Part shown: positions 1 to 12,372 of the stretch, in pieces
Numbering within the stretch: the stretch's first letter is position 1
Layout of the letters: each line of letters opens with the position of its first letter
NCBI GenBank assembly: GCA_025602915.1
Contig: JAHLJZ010000001.1
Coordinates: 806,001 to 870,000 of the forward strand
Length of the DNA stretch: 64,000 bases
Reading direction: 5' to 3'
Source: Paraphysoderma sedebokerense
Taxonomy: Eukaryota; Blastocladiomycota; Physodermatomycetes; Physodermatales; Physodermataceae
Notes under the pieces: generated by a model
Databases searched by the model: none
The model's input: only the letters and a program-made list of their open reading frames with translations
What the model was told of the DNA's origin: nothing
Program-made: the position numbers and the translations under genes

Positions 1-3000
1 TCCGTACTGACTCAAACGCACGATTAGACCCTGCTTATCCACCAAAACGTCAAATTATCTACCTCTCTGTCGCTAAACCACGTGCGCTAGTAGTTTTAAA
101 GAAAGCCGGCTCCATTCATCCCGACGTTCGCTCTTACATTAAGACCGATCTCGAATTAAAGACGGAGATTCCAGAGCTAGAAATTTTGACAAATGGGGCT
201 TTGCGTGGATCTTCCAATTCGCCTGATATTCTTGATGCTGTCCGTCAGTTAGCAAAAACAGATCCGGAAGTTGCTGTTGGTCCGGACAGCATAGGAACAC
301 TGAGTTTCACAAGCGGTAGTACCGGCATTCCCAAGGGTGTGAGAGGACGCCATTTCAGTTTAACCCATTTTTATCCATGGATGAAGTCCGAGTTTGAAAT
401 GACAGAGATGGAAAGATTCACGATGTTGAGTGGAATTGCCCATGATCCAATTCAAAGAGACAGTGCGTGCTTGTTGGCTTTCTTCAGACTTACGATGTAC
501 AGTTTCTAACTTATGTCACAATTTACATAGTTTTTACCCCTCTCTTTCTGGGTGCGCAGCTTAGAATTCCAACTGCAGAGGACATTGGATCTCCCGGCCG
601 GCTCTCTCAGTGGATGTGTCAAAATCAAATCACGATTACCCATCTTACTCCTGCTATGGGACAATTGTTGTCAGCCAACGCGACGCATCAAATTCTGTCC
701 TTAAAGTTAGCTTTCTTTGTTGGTGACGTTCTTACCAAACGTGACGTTCTCCGGCTTCAGCATTTAGCTCAGAATTGCAGTATCATCAATATGTACGGCA
801 CAACAGAAACTCAGCGTGCGGTCAGTTATTTGCCTATTCCTCCCAGTGCGAAGAACCCGTCCTTCTTGACCGAGCAGAAAGACATTATGCCAGCTGGGCG
901 GGGCATGCAGAATGTTCAGTTGCTCGTCGTCAATCCACAAGGTTTGCTTTGTGGTGTGGGCGAAGTTGGTGAAATTTATGTAAGATCTGGCGGTTTGGCT
1001 GAAGGTTACCTGCAGCTTGACGAAGTGACTGCTCAAAAGTTTATTGTCAACCCCTTTGCATCCCAATCCAAAATTCCCAGTAAAGAAATCCCCCATTTCA
1101 GAGGACCGCGAGATAGAATGTACCGTACCGGAGATCTTGGTCGATACCGTCCCGATGGCAACGTAGAATGTTCCGGCCGTGCCGATGACCAGGTGAAGAT
1201 TCGAGGATTCCGAATTGAATTGGGAGAAATTGATACATACTTGAGTCAGCACCCAAGAATTCGGGAAAATGTCACGCTAGTGAGACGTGATAAGTATGAA
1301 GAACAAACATTAGTTAGTTACATTGTACCTCTTGGAGAAAAGGAGGGCGGCGTTAGAGCTGGTGATAAGAAAGCAATTCAGGAAATGATTAGAGACATTC
1401 GGGAGTTTTTGAAGACTAAATTACCCGGCTACAGTATTCCTACAGGTTGGTGGCCCCTTCTCAGTGGAACCTAAATTATGTATTCTGACAGTTTCTCTCG
1501 TCGTTATAGTATTCGTACCGCTTACAAGGATGCCTTTAACTCCTAATGGAAAAATCGACAAAAATGCTCTTCCTTTCCCCGATACTGCTCGCTTTGGTTC
1601 TGCAGCGACAGAATCTGACAGTCAATCCGGTACAGATGAATCGCACATGTCAATTACTGAGAAATCTGTCAATGCTATTTGGATGAGACTTCTGGGATCG
1701 TCGAGCTCAATACCGTTAGATGACAATTTCTTTGATTTGGGTGGTCACTCCATTCTTGCTACCCGCTTAATATTCGAGATTCGCAAACAAATGGCGGTGG
1801 ATGTTCCCTTGGGACTTGTTTTTAAAGAACCAACTGTTCGTGGAATGTCAAAAGAAATCGACAAATTAGTTGTTCAGGATTTGAATTTGGCTGGTAAAGC
1901 CGAGTCAGCGACTTCGCTAAATGAAGAGACACCATCTACTAATCAAACGAGGCCGCCGCTTCACAGGTCTCCTAGCAAAGACGTACTTCGACATCCTCAA
2001 GAGAGCGAGGAACCCACCTATCCCTACGACAAGCACATTGCTGATTTACCGGATCATGTCTCACCAAAGAACCTTCCTCCGCTTAAATTCCCAATTACAA
2101 ACCCCGACACCGACAACCTCTTAATCTTTTTAACTGGCGCTACTGGTTTCTTGGGCGCTTTTTTGGTTAGAGATTTACTTGAAAAATATAAGGCCAGCAC
2201 GGTCGTATGTCTTGTGCGAGCTAAAACTGATGCTGATGGATTAAAAAGGCTAGTCGACAACTGTAGAGCCCATGGTACTTGGAAAGAAGAATATAATGGC
2301 AGGGTTCAAGCAGCTGTGGGTGACCTGGCAAAAGATAAGTTTGGATTGGATGACAAATTATGGAATCATCTGTGCGAAAAGGTTGATTTTATTATTCATA
2401 ATGGAGCCTTGGTGAGTGTTTTATTTGAGTTGTATTTGTTCTTTTGTTTCTCCTCTCCGAATACTAACTTCATATTGGTTATATAGGTGCACTGGGTTTA
2501 CCCATATTCTCAATTGCATGGACCGAATGTTCTTGGCACCATCACCTCCTTGACACTATCTACCACCCATCACCTCAAACCTTGTCATTTCGTTTCCTCC
2601 ACTTCAGTACTTGATACGGAGCACTACGTCAGACTGATTGAATTAGAAGAATCAATGAATACAGTTTTGGAAACTGATGATCTAGAAGGTAGCCGCAAGG
2701 GCCTTAGAAGTGGGTATGGCCAGACCAAGTGGGTCGCCGAAAAGATATGTATGGCTGCCAAAGAACGCGGTTGTCCTGTCACAATTATAAGGCCGGGTTA
2801 TATTGTCGGTCATAGCAAATCCGGAGGTAAAATATTTTTTTACTTCAAGAGTTAAGTCTAGGAACGCAGTCTTACAAAACTGATTTCGGTAAATAGTCAC
2901 GAATTCCGATGATTTCATCTGGCGGTTAGTCAAAGGATGCGTTGAACTTGGCCAAGTACCTATTATGTCCAACATCGTCAATATGTGTTCAGTCGATTAC

Positions 3001-3456
3001 GTGTCGCTTTCTACTGTTGAGATCTCGTCGACGCCGAATTCTTTATCCCTTGGTGTTTTCCATATGTGGAATCATCATCACTTCCGTTTTTCCGATCTAT
3101 TTTCTCAACTAGCTAAATATGGATATCAAGTCCAGCCTGTTGAATACATCCAGTGGCGAACGAACCTCATGAACTTGACATTATCCAGCACTGATAATGC
3201 TCTATTTCCGCTGTTGCATTTCGTTTTGGATGATTTACCTACTAGTACTAAAGCGCCTATGTTAGATGATCGACACACGAGGAGTATAGTGGACGGGAAG
3301 GTAGAATGTCCATGGATGGGTGATTGCATGGGCATTTATTTGGGTTACCTGGTTGCTTGTGGATTCTTGGAAAAGCCTAAAGGTCAGGGATCTGAAGAGT
3401 TACCAGAGGTTAAAATGGATGGTTTGAAAGTGTTGGGAAGGAGTTCCAGGGGTTAG
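1..3456 (+). CDS. LYS2: alpha-aminoadipate reductase, partial (5' end outside window)
   Basis: This large enzyme of fungal lysine synthesis adenylates alpha-aminoadipate, loads it on a carrier domain and reduces it to the semialdehyde. Exons are 1-462 (codons start at base 3), 531-1445, 1510-2411, 2487-2826 and 2897-3456, with introns of 64-75 bp. About 1058 residues are visible; judged by the yeast protein, roughly 320 N-terminal residues lie upstream. In order one sees the adenylation core ([41 protein letters not shown]), the carrier site [11 protein letters not shown] with the phosphopantetheine serine near base 1750, and the reductase with TGATGFLG (about 2133) and [10 protein letters not shown]. 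All motifs are intact. The pathway is typical of fungi and absent from plants and animals. The alignment is continuous with yeast Lys2, so the identification is very secure; splice sites are inferred from phase and homology. Confidence 0.95.
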
Positions 3457-3956
3457 ACTTTTGTCATTGAATTCAAAATATCTGAATTCCAGCAACAATT
3501 TTAATCGTTTTGAGATTTCCGAATGTGTAGTTGATTTGTTATGTATTTGACTTGATAGTGTATAATATAATCCAATTCAACCAGTTCATATATTTTATGT
3601 TGGATGAGCGCTCCATTGGGACTCCTATTGTTCGGCAAGGGCATTTCCACCGCGCTAGCAGCACAACCACCACACGACCTGCATCTGTGCATTTAGAAGG
3701 CCACTCACAAAGTCACAAGTGTTTGAATTCCGATGGTTACACATATGATATACATAATACTGATAATTCTGATAATAACATCCTGAGAGGTTGAGAGTGA
3801 GCTGTGAGACTACTCAGTGACCATAGTAGAACTATACTCTGAATTTATGTTTCACCGACATGTCAATTCTTTTCGTCGTGGCGAAAAAGTTTTAACCATC
3901 TCACAGACTTAAAGGAAAAAATCACTTATAACTTTAACGCATTATCGGGAACAAAA
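3457..3956. other. intergenic, 500 bp
   Basis: This stretch holds the LYS2 3' flank and the chitin deacetylase promoter. Short open frames here resemble no family and have no coherent splice structure. Confidence 0.5.
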
Positions 3957-6151
3957 ATGCATCTATCCGTGTTCTTAACTGTAACATGTTTGCTTTCTCT
4001 TCTGGACCTTGTTCATTCTCAACAACGTTGTGGTCGCGACTTCAATAACGCCGTTTGCACGCAGTCAGGCTATTTATGCTGTTCGCAATATGGATGGTGC
4101 GGAGCAACGAGAGCACATTGCGGCGCTGGTTGTCAGATTGGATGCAACAATAGAGATCCTTACTTCCCTGGAACTTTGAATTTGGGTACAACATCAAGTA
4201 GCAGAAGCTCCTCCAGTAGCAGTACCAGCAGAAGCGCGACTTCCGGGACGAGTTCGCCATCGAGTTCAGTTTCTGGCTCAAGCAGCAATTCGAATACCAA
4301 TACAGCTCAATCTTCAAGTACAGTACGTACATCTTCGTCTTCAAGCTCCACAAGTAGTTTGCCCACTACAACTCCTCAGAGCTCCAGTACGACTTCTCAA
4401 TCAACCACAACGTCGACCACCGTCTCAGTTCCACTTGGTAGATGTGGCCAAGAATTTGGCGGTGCATTATGTACCAGTCCCGGATATTACTGTTGCAGTG
4501 AATGGGGTTATTGCGGGGCAACTAGTGCTCACTGTGGAACGTATGTGTGTCTATTCCAATCTTGAAGATAGGGCAAACTTTGGCTAAAATTTCGTTTTCA
4601 ACTCATGCAATCAGAGGTTGTCAGAGCGGATGTAACAATCAAGATCCGCTGTCGTCGTCCTCATTTGTGAGTACTACGGCTGCCTCATCCCAGTCTGCTA
4701 GCAGTGTTTCAAACGCGGCAACATCGTTGAGTGCCCCCAGTTCATCTCAGGCGGTAAGCACCTCGCAAACCGCAAGCTCCATTTCTACTTCAACTTCTTC
4801 GAGCTCTTCAGCCGCTGTATCCACTACAGCGTCTTCAACGTCTTCAACTGCTGTATCAACTACTACCACTCTGCCAACTGCTCCGTACGGACGCTGCGGT
4901 AGCGAATTCGGCGGAGCAGTGTGCACTGTTCCCGGCAATTTCTGTTGCTCCCAATGGGGTTACTGCGGGAATACCCCCGAATTTTGCGGAACGTACGTTT
5001 TAATTAATTTCTCAGCTATTCTGTCAATGAGTTAACTCTTGCATATGCTATTTTTCATTGATTCAGAGGCTGTCAAAGTGCATGTAACAATCAAGATCCG
5101 AGAAACGGGGGTGGATCGGTAAGCTCATTGCCGGAGATAGATGAAAATGGCGCCTTCCTAAGTTGTCGAGTTCCTGGAAGTATTGCCATCACTTACGACG
5201 ATGGTAAGATTACAGTTCAAATTCTGCAGCTATTCTGCGGCACTAAGACAAGATTATAAATAGGCCCGTCACAGTACACCGCAACTTTACTACAAACAAT
5301 GAGGAATATGAATTTGAAGACGACATTTTTTGTCAGTGAGTACATTTCTATCAAGTTTCTTTGATGTGAAATGTAGCGTTGACTGATTGGAGGAAATACT
5401 CCCAGTTGGTAGCCAAATAAGTTATTATCCAAGCGTTCTCTTACAGGCTTTCTCAGATGGTAAGCACAACTTACACACGGGATGTTGAAATCCGACTCAT
5501 GATGTTCGTCTAACAGGACACGATATTGCGAGTCACACATGGAGTCATCCCTCGTTGCCGAGTCTTTCGAATGCTCAAATTGTCGATGAAGTCAAACGAA
5601 CAGAAGACGCGATTTTCTCGGTTACGGGACGACGACCCCGATTATTTAGACCGCCTTATGGCGACTTGGATGCCAGGGTAGCTAGTATCATTACCGGTCT
5701 TGGCTATAAAATCGTTAAGTGGAATCTTGACACTGATGACTGGAGGGTTTGTTTTCTTGGCCTCTACGGGCCCGTTTAATTAATGGATTCAATTTGCTTA
5801 TTCGTTTCACCTGTTAGCATCCAACCGACTATCAGGCATCGCTTACCCAATATCAAAACGCACTAGGTGGTGCTGATCCAACCAAACGAGCGTTTATTTC
5901 TCTTCAACACGATATTCATCAAGGAACTGTTCAGGTGAGTATTTGTTTGGATTCGATGGTCTCTTTCTTGAACTGTTCACTAACTGATTTCACAATTCTA
6001 GTTTGCACAAAATATTCACCAGGTAATTAATCTACTCATAGCTATGTTTTTTTAAGTAAATATCTAATGAATGGCTCTCTAGTATTGTATTTCAGCGGGA
6101 TTCAGTCCTCAAACGGTTTCGACCTGCTTACAAGAGAGCGCTTACATGTAG
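3957..6151 (+). CDS. chitin deacetylase (CE4) with three CBM18 chitin-binding domains
   Basis: This secreted enzyme removes acetyl groups from chitin and probably acts in the cell wall. Exons are 3957-4540, 4615-4992, 5067-5203, 5264-5335, 5406-5459, 5517-5746, 5818-5934, 6002-6022 and 6083-6151, giving 553 aa. A signal peptide covers about residues 1-21. Three hevein-type CBM18 modules lie at about 24-63, 161-205 and 286-330, joined by Ser/Thr-rich linkers. The NodB deacetylase domain follows with every catalytic motif: TYDDGP, SHTWSHP, RPPYG, DTDDW and LQHDIH. Introns 1 and 2 cut CBM18-2 and CBM18-3 at the same codon and phase, while CBM18-1 is uncut. The eighth exon is only 21 nt. No GPI signal or C-terminal membrane segment is visible. 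Function is clear from the motifs; the natural substrate could be chitin or a chito-oligomer. Confidence 0.9.
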
Positions 6152-6449
6152 ATGAGGCTAGTCAGACACATGAAATCATGTCGCTCAATATTAGAGTTAT
6201 AGTCAGATTATTTGTATTCTTTTTGTACATTTTTTGTGTTTCAAAGATAGAGCTTAATGGGAGTAAAACTATATGTCGGATTAAAAGTGACATTTTTGAA
6301 CCGAGCTGGCGGAACGCCAACCGCCTACCGAGCTCTCCTTTCCTCTAACCTCTCTACATCGACAATTGCTAGCACTTTAGCCTTAACTACACATGATTAT
6401 CAAATCACTCACAAACACAGGCCAATAGATCCTCTAGTGCTCCGTGGGC

Positions 6450-9400
6450 ATGTCAGAATTGAAGAGAAAGTCTAAATTCGGCGATGACGAGAGTAATGGC
6501 CTACCAAAACGATTCAAAGATGACCCATTCAAGTCCTTCCTAACGGCTCTTCCGCTGAGTCCACCATTATGCGGCGACATGAAGATGACTGCATTAGAGT
6601 ACCTACACCAAATCGAACCTCCTCAAAAGATATTGCATTTGAAATTCTTGATGGAGCGGTTCGAAAAGCGACAATTTGACCTGTATTCAGTTTATCAGAC
6701 CGGTATTGCCATTTGCTTGATTACTTCCGTTGTATCCGTTATGAAGGAATATCAAGAATTTTTGCACGATGTTATTAGTCGATATGTGACAGCTTCTATG
6801 GATATCATGGAAAGGAGGGCGGTTCCTGACAAAATCGTCGCAATTCAACTGCTGAAGGAGTTGAACGACGTTTACAGTGGCGAGTCTGGATCTGTGATGC
6901 AAATGATTAGGGGCAACGCAAAGTCATTAAAGGTTTTAGATAGATTAATTTCGCTGCCAATAGCGGAGCTGCAAACAGCAGTCATCGCTTTATGTAGGCA
7001 TGCCAAAATTTGGAACGACAATATCATTCGGGTAGGCAAAGACATTCTTTCAGCAGGATCGATAAACGACAAACCCATCGTATGCAACATGTTCGCCATA
7101 ATTTCAAATGTTCTACGGCAAAAGAAAACTAGTGCGGTTATTCTCAAGGATGAGAATTTGTTACAAGTTTTGGTGACTCGAGCAATCATGGAAGTTTGCC
7201 AGTTTGAGGATGCCTGCTTGGATGAGTCAATTGACCTTGTTAGCGGAGCTGTAGAAATTATATTCCTCATTTCAAAGAGATCAACCAGCTTTCGATATAC
7301 TATTTTACAGCGACATACAATCCTGCCGACCATGATTCAAATATTTCACAGTGGTTTGAGTCGATACCAGCGGAACCGTGAACACGATCATTCCGCAACT
7401 CAAATGAAACAAACATCCCAAATTCTCTGGCATATTGTTTGGTTTATTTATCTCATTTCGACGGACCCTTCTGAACAATGTAAAATAATATTGACGACAC
7501 ATCATTTACCGATCATTGAAATGCTTTCGCGGTTTCTCTCCTTACTTACGTCAACGACAGACTCACAGATTCAAGTCAACTTCGTTTGTTTCCAACAGCG
7601 TGAAACTATTGATCTCATTAATGCTATTCTCGATATCGTCACCAATGCTCTAGTCTATACTCCGAACGCGTATGTTATGGCTCTGGACGAAGGCCTTGTT
7701 CAGCATACGCTTCATGTGTCACTTAGCCTCTTCTCAAAAGATGAAACATTATATACCCTTGATCATTTCGATACATGTGTGCGATGCCTTAAACTGCTGT
7801 GCTTCTTGATGAATTACTCTACTGGATTGGATGCCTTGGATAAGTGTGACGAGATGAGAGTTGATACCTTTTGTGAGTTTTTGGTAATGGCGGCGTGTTA
7901 TCCAGTTAGAAGCAGATCCCAGAGTGCAGATGGTTATATAACTGTTAACAGAGGCAAACACACTCCTAAATCTCCGAAATCAGCTCTGCAAGATCGAAGC
8001 ATCCATCTGGTGTCATTGCTGTCACGGAGCAAACGCATAACAACCCGATTTGTGATTCATCTGCTCCACCTTGTCAACCTTCTTAAACTTCGCCACACTA
8101 CAGAGAACGCCATTATTGATCAAGGAACTTATATCAGTCGGGTCTTGAATCTTTTTAAATATCTGGGCCGTGAATCTGTCGTTAGGAATAAGCTCCGGTC
8201 GGATTACAATTTTGCATGTTTTATCATGCAAACGTACTCTACTTTTAACGATTACAAATGTCCACAGAAAGTGCGGGATGACATTGAAGGTTATCTGCTA
8301 GAGAACATTAAAAATTTCATCTATGATGTGAAGGGTCTATCTATGTTTTCTAGAACTACCCCAGATTCAAATATGATGAGCGAATGGATCGTTAAACGAT
8401 GCTCTATCAAAGATAATACAGTGTCTATAGTTCCGCTATTACTTCTCGCCATTAGCCAGTCATTCACGACTGATGCTCCGACTCAACTATCTCTAAACAA
8501 GCCCAAACCCGTCAAACTGGCAGTTCGTATAGCTGAAATGCTCTCTAGAGCGAAAGAGTTTCATAGTGTATTAATCACCAGACCGCAAGCTGTAGAATTG
8601 TTTTCATGCTGTTATATTTATAGTGACGATGAAACAGCCGATCTCGTCCGGGCAGTTTTTGAGAAGTTGTACACATGCTCTGAAATCTACGACGAATTAA
8701 TCAGTTTCAATGTGATTGTTCACACCTGTAGTCCTCTATTTCGACGAAATAACGATTGTCCAGCTACACTTCGACGTCAAAACAATATGCTCGCAGCTAT
8801 CGACTCTTGTTCGGTAGAGTATTTCCGCTGGTTGGAGTCACAATTCGATTACGTATCTAGAATGAATGGCAATGAAGGATTATATCGACGGCAGCAAATC
8901 TGTGTGGCGTATTTGTTTTCCAATAACGTGAAAGAAATATGTGTGGATCGAGACGGAGGGTTCAATGTGTTGAGCACAGTATTCGGATTAATCGGAAGCA
9001 GGCCCGCTGACACTTCTGATACTTCTGGCGAGTTACCGGTTCCAGAGGGTGCAGGTCTAGCAGTACAAAGATTCATATATCGATTGCTTCCTACGTGGTA
9101 TTCGGTAATACGCGGGCATAATCCGTATATTCGAAGTCTCATTACTTCTTTCGTTGACGGGCCTTCTCGCCCTCGTCATCATGCTATTCTACACCGACGG
9201 GTTTCATTTCAACTCCCATCAGCTGGATCACAGATCGTAGAAGTCTGTCGAGACTGTATTCGAGAATTATCACCTGTCTTTGATGCCATGCTGTACGGTT
9301 CTTTTTCGGAAGGTGAGAAAGAAGTGATACAATTGAAAGAAATACGTGAACCGTCAACGTTAAATGCTCTTTTTAAAATATTTCTGGAGCCAACCGTACT

Positions 9401-10064
9401 GTATCAAATGAAAACGTGGTTGTTATCAGTTGACGAAGGAGATGACGGCATTGAAAGCAAATTGCAGCATGTTCTCGGTGTTGTACAATTATCGGAGCAA
9501 TTCATGGCACTCGACATACAAAGATTACTCTGCTCCCTCCTTATTGATGTTCTTACGACTGAAATCAGTTCCTTCACCGCGAATGAATCTTCTCTTCCTC
9601 CTCGAGCATCTCAGATGTCAAATTCAACTTATACCCAGAATTCCGCTTGGTCACCAATACCTCAACAATCTTCTATTTCACCAACTCATCATCCGTATTC
9701 GCCATCTGATTCGTCATTTTCTGGTAGCCCGTCTCACCCCCGAACCACCGAATCAAACGAAAACCGAAACGAACAGATGAATCAATACTCGAATAATCAT
9801 GTAATAAAATTGGCAACGAATGCGTTGCATCTAATCATTACACAATTTGAATCGTTTATCCCGACAGATATTTTTGATTTTCCGCCGTTCTTCTTCGTTT
9901 CATCTGATACTCAGGACTTCACCTTACGTGATGTTATTCATCTTTGTGTTATAATAATCCTACAAGACGTGATTGGAGTAATGACATACCCTGAATGGAA
10001 AGATATGTTTGCTTTTATTGCTGAATGGATAGACCAAATGGGATTTTGGGTTGATAGTGAATAG
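6450..10064 (+). CDS. large ARM/HEAT-like protein with C-terminal BTB domain
   Basis: One uninterrupted frame of 1204 codons starts at the first ATG (6450). Most of the protein is helical and leucine-rich, as in armadillo or HEAT solenoids, though I cannot delimit single repeats by eye. Around residues 915-1030 a BTB-like fold is suggested by the motif RELSPVFDAMLYGSFSE followed by a helical C-half. The domain order resembles animal ARMC5 (ARM repeats, then BTB, a CUL3 adaptor), but the overall similarity is not strong enough for me to name it so. A Ser/Pro-rich spacer lies near residues 1050-1110. The lack of introns over 3.6 kb is odd beside neighbours with 2-13 introns each. A role as a ubiquitin-ligase adaptor is inference only. 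Confidence 0.75.
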   Translation: MSELKRKSKFGDDESNGLPKRFKDDPFKSFLTALPLSPPLCGDMKMTALEYLHQIEPPQKILHLKFLMERFEKRQFDLYSVYQTGIAICLITSVVSVMKEYQEFLHDVISRYVTASMDIMERRAVPDKIVAIQLLKELNDVYSGESGSVMQMIRGNAKSLKVLDRLISLPIAELQTAVIALCRHAKIWNDNIIRVGKDILSAGSINDKPIVCNMFAIISNVLRQKKTSAVILKDENLLQVLVTRAIMEVCQFEDACLDESIDLVSGAVEIIFLISKRSTSFRYTILQRHTILPTMIQIFHSGLSRYQRNREHDHSATQMKQTSQILWHIVWFIYLISTDPSEQCKIILTTHHLPIIEMLSRFLSLLTSTTDSQIQVNFVCFQQRETIDLINAILDIVTNALVYTPNAYVMALDEGLVQHTLHVSLSLFSKDETLYTLDHFDTCVRCLKLLCFLMNYSTGLDALDKCDEMRVDTFCEFLVMAACYPVRSRSQSADGYITVNRGKHTPKSPKSALQDRSIHLVSLLSRSKRITTRFVIHLLHLVNLLKLRHTTENAIIDQGTYISRVLNLFKYLGRESVVRNKLRSDYNFACFIMQTYSTFNDYKCPQKVRDDIEGYLLENIKNFIYDVKGLSMFSRTTPDSNMMSEWIVKRCSIKDNTVSIVPLLLLAISQSFTTDAPTQLSLNKPKPVKLAVRIAEMLSRAKEFHSVLITRPQAVELFSCCYIYSDDETADLVRAVFEKLYTCSEIYDELISFNVIVHTCSPLFRRNNDCPATLRRQNNMLAAIDSCSVEYFRWLESQFDYVSRMNGNEGLYRRQQICVAYLFSNNVKEICVDRDGGFNVLSTVFGLIGSRPADTSDTSGELPVPEGAGLAVQRFIYRLLPTWYSVIRGHNPYIRSLITSFVDGPSRPRHHAILHRRVSFQLPSAGSQIVEVCRDCIRELSPVFDAMLYGSFSEGEKEVIQLKEIREPSTLNALFKIFLEPTVLYQMKTWLLSVDEGDDGIESKLQHVLGVVQLSEQFMALDIQRLLCSLLIDVLTTEISSFTANESSLPPRASQMSNSTYTQNSAWSPIPQQSSISPTHHPYSPSDSSFSGSPSHPRTTESNENRNEQMNQYSNNHVIKLATNALHLIITQFESFIPTDIFDFPPFFFVSSDTQDFTLRDVIHLCVIIILQDVIGVMTYPEWKDMFAFIAEWIDQMGFWVDSE

Positions 10065-10387
10065 ACAAATGGTATTTCAAAAAGTATAAATATTTCCCCA
10101 CAGATTTTCGGGGAAAGGGATATTCATTAGCGCAACAAAAGAACATGAATGTAAGTTGGTACATTATTTTACATTATATTTCGATCTACTTCATCTTACT
10201 TTCGCCAACGTACAATACACGCAAATATAAATTCTACTGAACAATTCTCAAAGAAGAAGAAAAAGATGGGGGTAGTTCTCCATTCAAAAAAGGGCTATAT
10301 CTAACAACCGTTTACAGCTTATGCATCTGTAGGTTCATGCGATACGCAAACCACCCCGTAGCAGCATTTGCTGTATTCTATTGTTAC
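10065..10387. other. intergenic, convergent 3' ends
   Basis: This AT-rich stretch lies between the ends of the ARM/BTB gene (+) and CDC14 (-). No gene is seen; it presumably holds both 3' UTRs. Confidence 0.5.
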
Positions 10388-12372
10388 TTAAACTCCGAAT
10401 CCTTGCTTCTTCTCGGCCATACCGACAGCATTTGTTGCTTGCTTCTTTCGTCCGCCCACCGTTGAATCATCGGTATTGGTAGATCCCGAACGAAGTTTAC
10501 CACTTGCAGGTCGTTTTTCTCGAAGAAGTTGTCCCATGGTAGTAGAATTTGGGTTCGCGAGTGAGTTAGGTTGATCTCCTGCGGCGGTGTAGTTACGGAG
10601 GTTATAACGGGGGCCTGTCGTTGTTGCAGTTGCGACTACAGAAGCATAATCCCCTCGATTCTAATTGTAGGAGCACCATATGTTAATATGAATGTATAAT
10701 GTCGGATCGCTTGTATAAACCCGAACTAATATATGATACCTTGTATTTTTCTCTTTCTTGAGCTTTCAATGCCTCTTCTTGTTGGTCTTCAAGACCTTTT
10801 CTCGGTTGAGCAGGAATCATGTATTCATCCTTGGTGTCAATTTCCATTTCATCACTTTGTTGCGATACAGTCGTAGGCGAAGCAACAGAAGTACTCTGTA
10901 GCGCACCCATCTTCCAGAACCTAGCTTGGTTACTATGAAGATAGTTTTGTTGTGGTCCAACGACAGAGCCAGGTCTAATAACGCGAAGGAAACCAATAAC
11001 TTCGGATGCAGTGAATTTGTAATGTTTCATTAAATACGCGGCTATGAGTGTTCCAGTTCTGCCTAGACCAGCTTTGCAGTGTACTGCAATCACACCTGTT
11101 ACATCAAGTATGTTAGGTGTCAAGTAATCATTCATTGACTGTTAGTGGAAGAATTTGACTAAAAAGGAACACACCGTCACGCGTCTCACAGATTTCCAAG
11201 AACTTCTTCAGAATGTTTTCAGGAGGATTACTGCCATCAGTGAAATACATTTCGATATGTTCGATTCCCGCGTCCAAAAATTTCTTCCTGTCATAAAGCT
11301 TATTATTCAACCTTATCACCGTACTGACGTTGTGTTCTTTAAAGTATTTTATCATTTCGTTAACCCCAAAATGTGGATGTCTTTGCATGAACACTTGAGG
11401 ATTAAATGAATTTGGGGAATTGTGTTTCAGGGCATATTCATCTTGTGGAGACGCAAAAGCAATGAATTTGTCCGTGATCCAATTAAAATCACCGTTTTCA
11501 ACTTTTTCGTGGAACTCGTACCTACGAATATAAACTATCAATGAATAGTTTCTTGTACATTTGGTTTTGGAGGGAAAGAACGTACTCTGTAAGATTAAAC
11601 TTTCCGAAATCGAATAAGCCTACTGACATGGCTTTGTGTAAGCCTTTTAGGCAATCCATGATGGTGATATAGTATGTAGCAGGACCATGCCCAGCATCGC
11701 GAAAGGGAAGGAAAGGAGGTGATACACCATTTAAAGGCTTGTGTGCTTCCTCCGGACTTTTTCGTTGCATGATCATCTGTCACGAACGAGGGTAAGATTT
11801 CCGATTGATTAAATTCAAACGTATTCAGTATAAAAGAATGCATACCATGTAAGCGCACATGAGGAATGCTGAGTTTGCCCTCTTGTCGGGGTCCGTACTG
11901 GAAAACAAGCAGATCTTCTTGCTTTGTAAAGCAGGGTCCTATGGATTTATCCGCATCGCGTCGAACTTTAATACCACATAAACGTATCCAAATTGTGTCT
12001 CAAGAAAGGCAACTTACTCTTAACTTGGCGTCGAGCATAGCACAAAAGCGATACACATGAGCCATATTTGATGGCCCAAAATCTGCAAAAAATGGAATAT
12101 AGACCAATGAGTTGTCGATTGTGAAATAATGAGAGTCTTGACTTTGACTGTTTCTCTGTGTCAAATCTTGGGAGGTCCATATAAAGTATAATTTATCTAT
12201 TGTTATGAAAGAGATAAATTATTAGTTAATGAATTAAATTTTGACATATGAAGCGAATGAGGGAAAAGAAGGGAAGAGAAAGCAGAGAAACTCAAAGGCA
12301 AGAATATTTCAAACCTTTCGCGAATTCGGCAACATTCGAGGACGGATGGTTAGTTATTGGATTGTATGGCAT
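10388..12372 (-). CDS. CDC14: Cdc14 dual-specificity protein phosphatase
   Basis: This phosphatase reverses CDK phosphorylation at mitotic exit and cytokinesis. Exons in transcript order are 12315-12372, 12018-12196, 11846-11938, 11586-11776, 11175-11521, 10740-11095 and 10388-10660, giving 498 aa. The N-terminal core domain shows [11 protein letters not shown] and [16 protein letters not shown], then [13 protein letters not shown]. The catalytic loop is [10 protein letters not shown] with the nucleophile near Cys296, and [10 protein letters not shown] follows. The C-terminal tail is basic and disordered, as is usual in the family. The acceptor at 11096 was chosen because it restores the family sequence ahead of IAVHCKAG; an acceptor upstream of it would add 14 non-conserved residues. 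It diverges from the syntaxin gene. Confidence 0.93.

Noticed and set aside
9430-9780. 116-codon frame inside the ARM/BTB gene
   Set aside because: It is a shadow frame of the long gene, without signal or domain.
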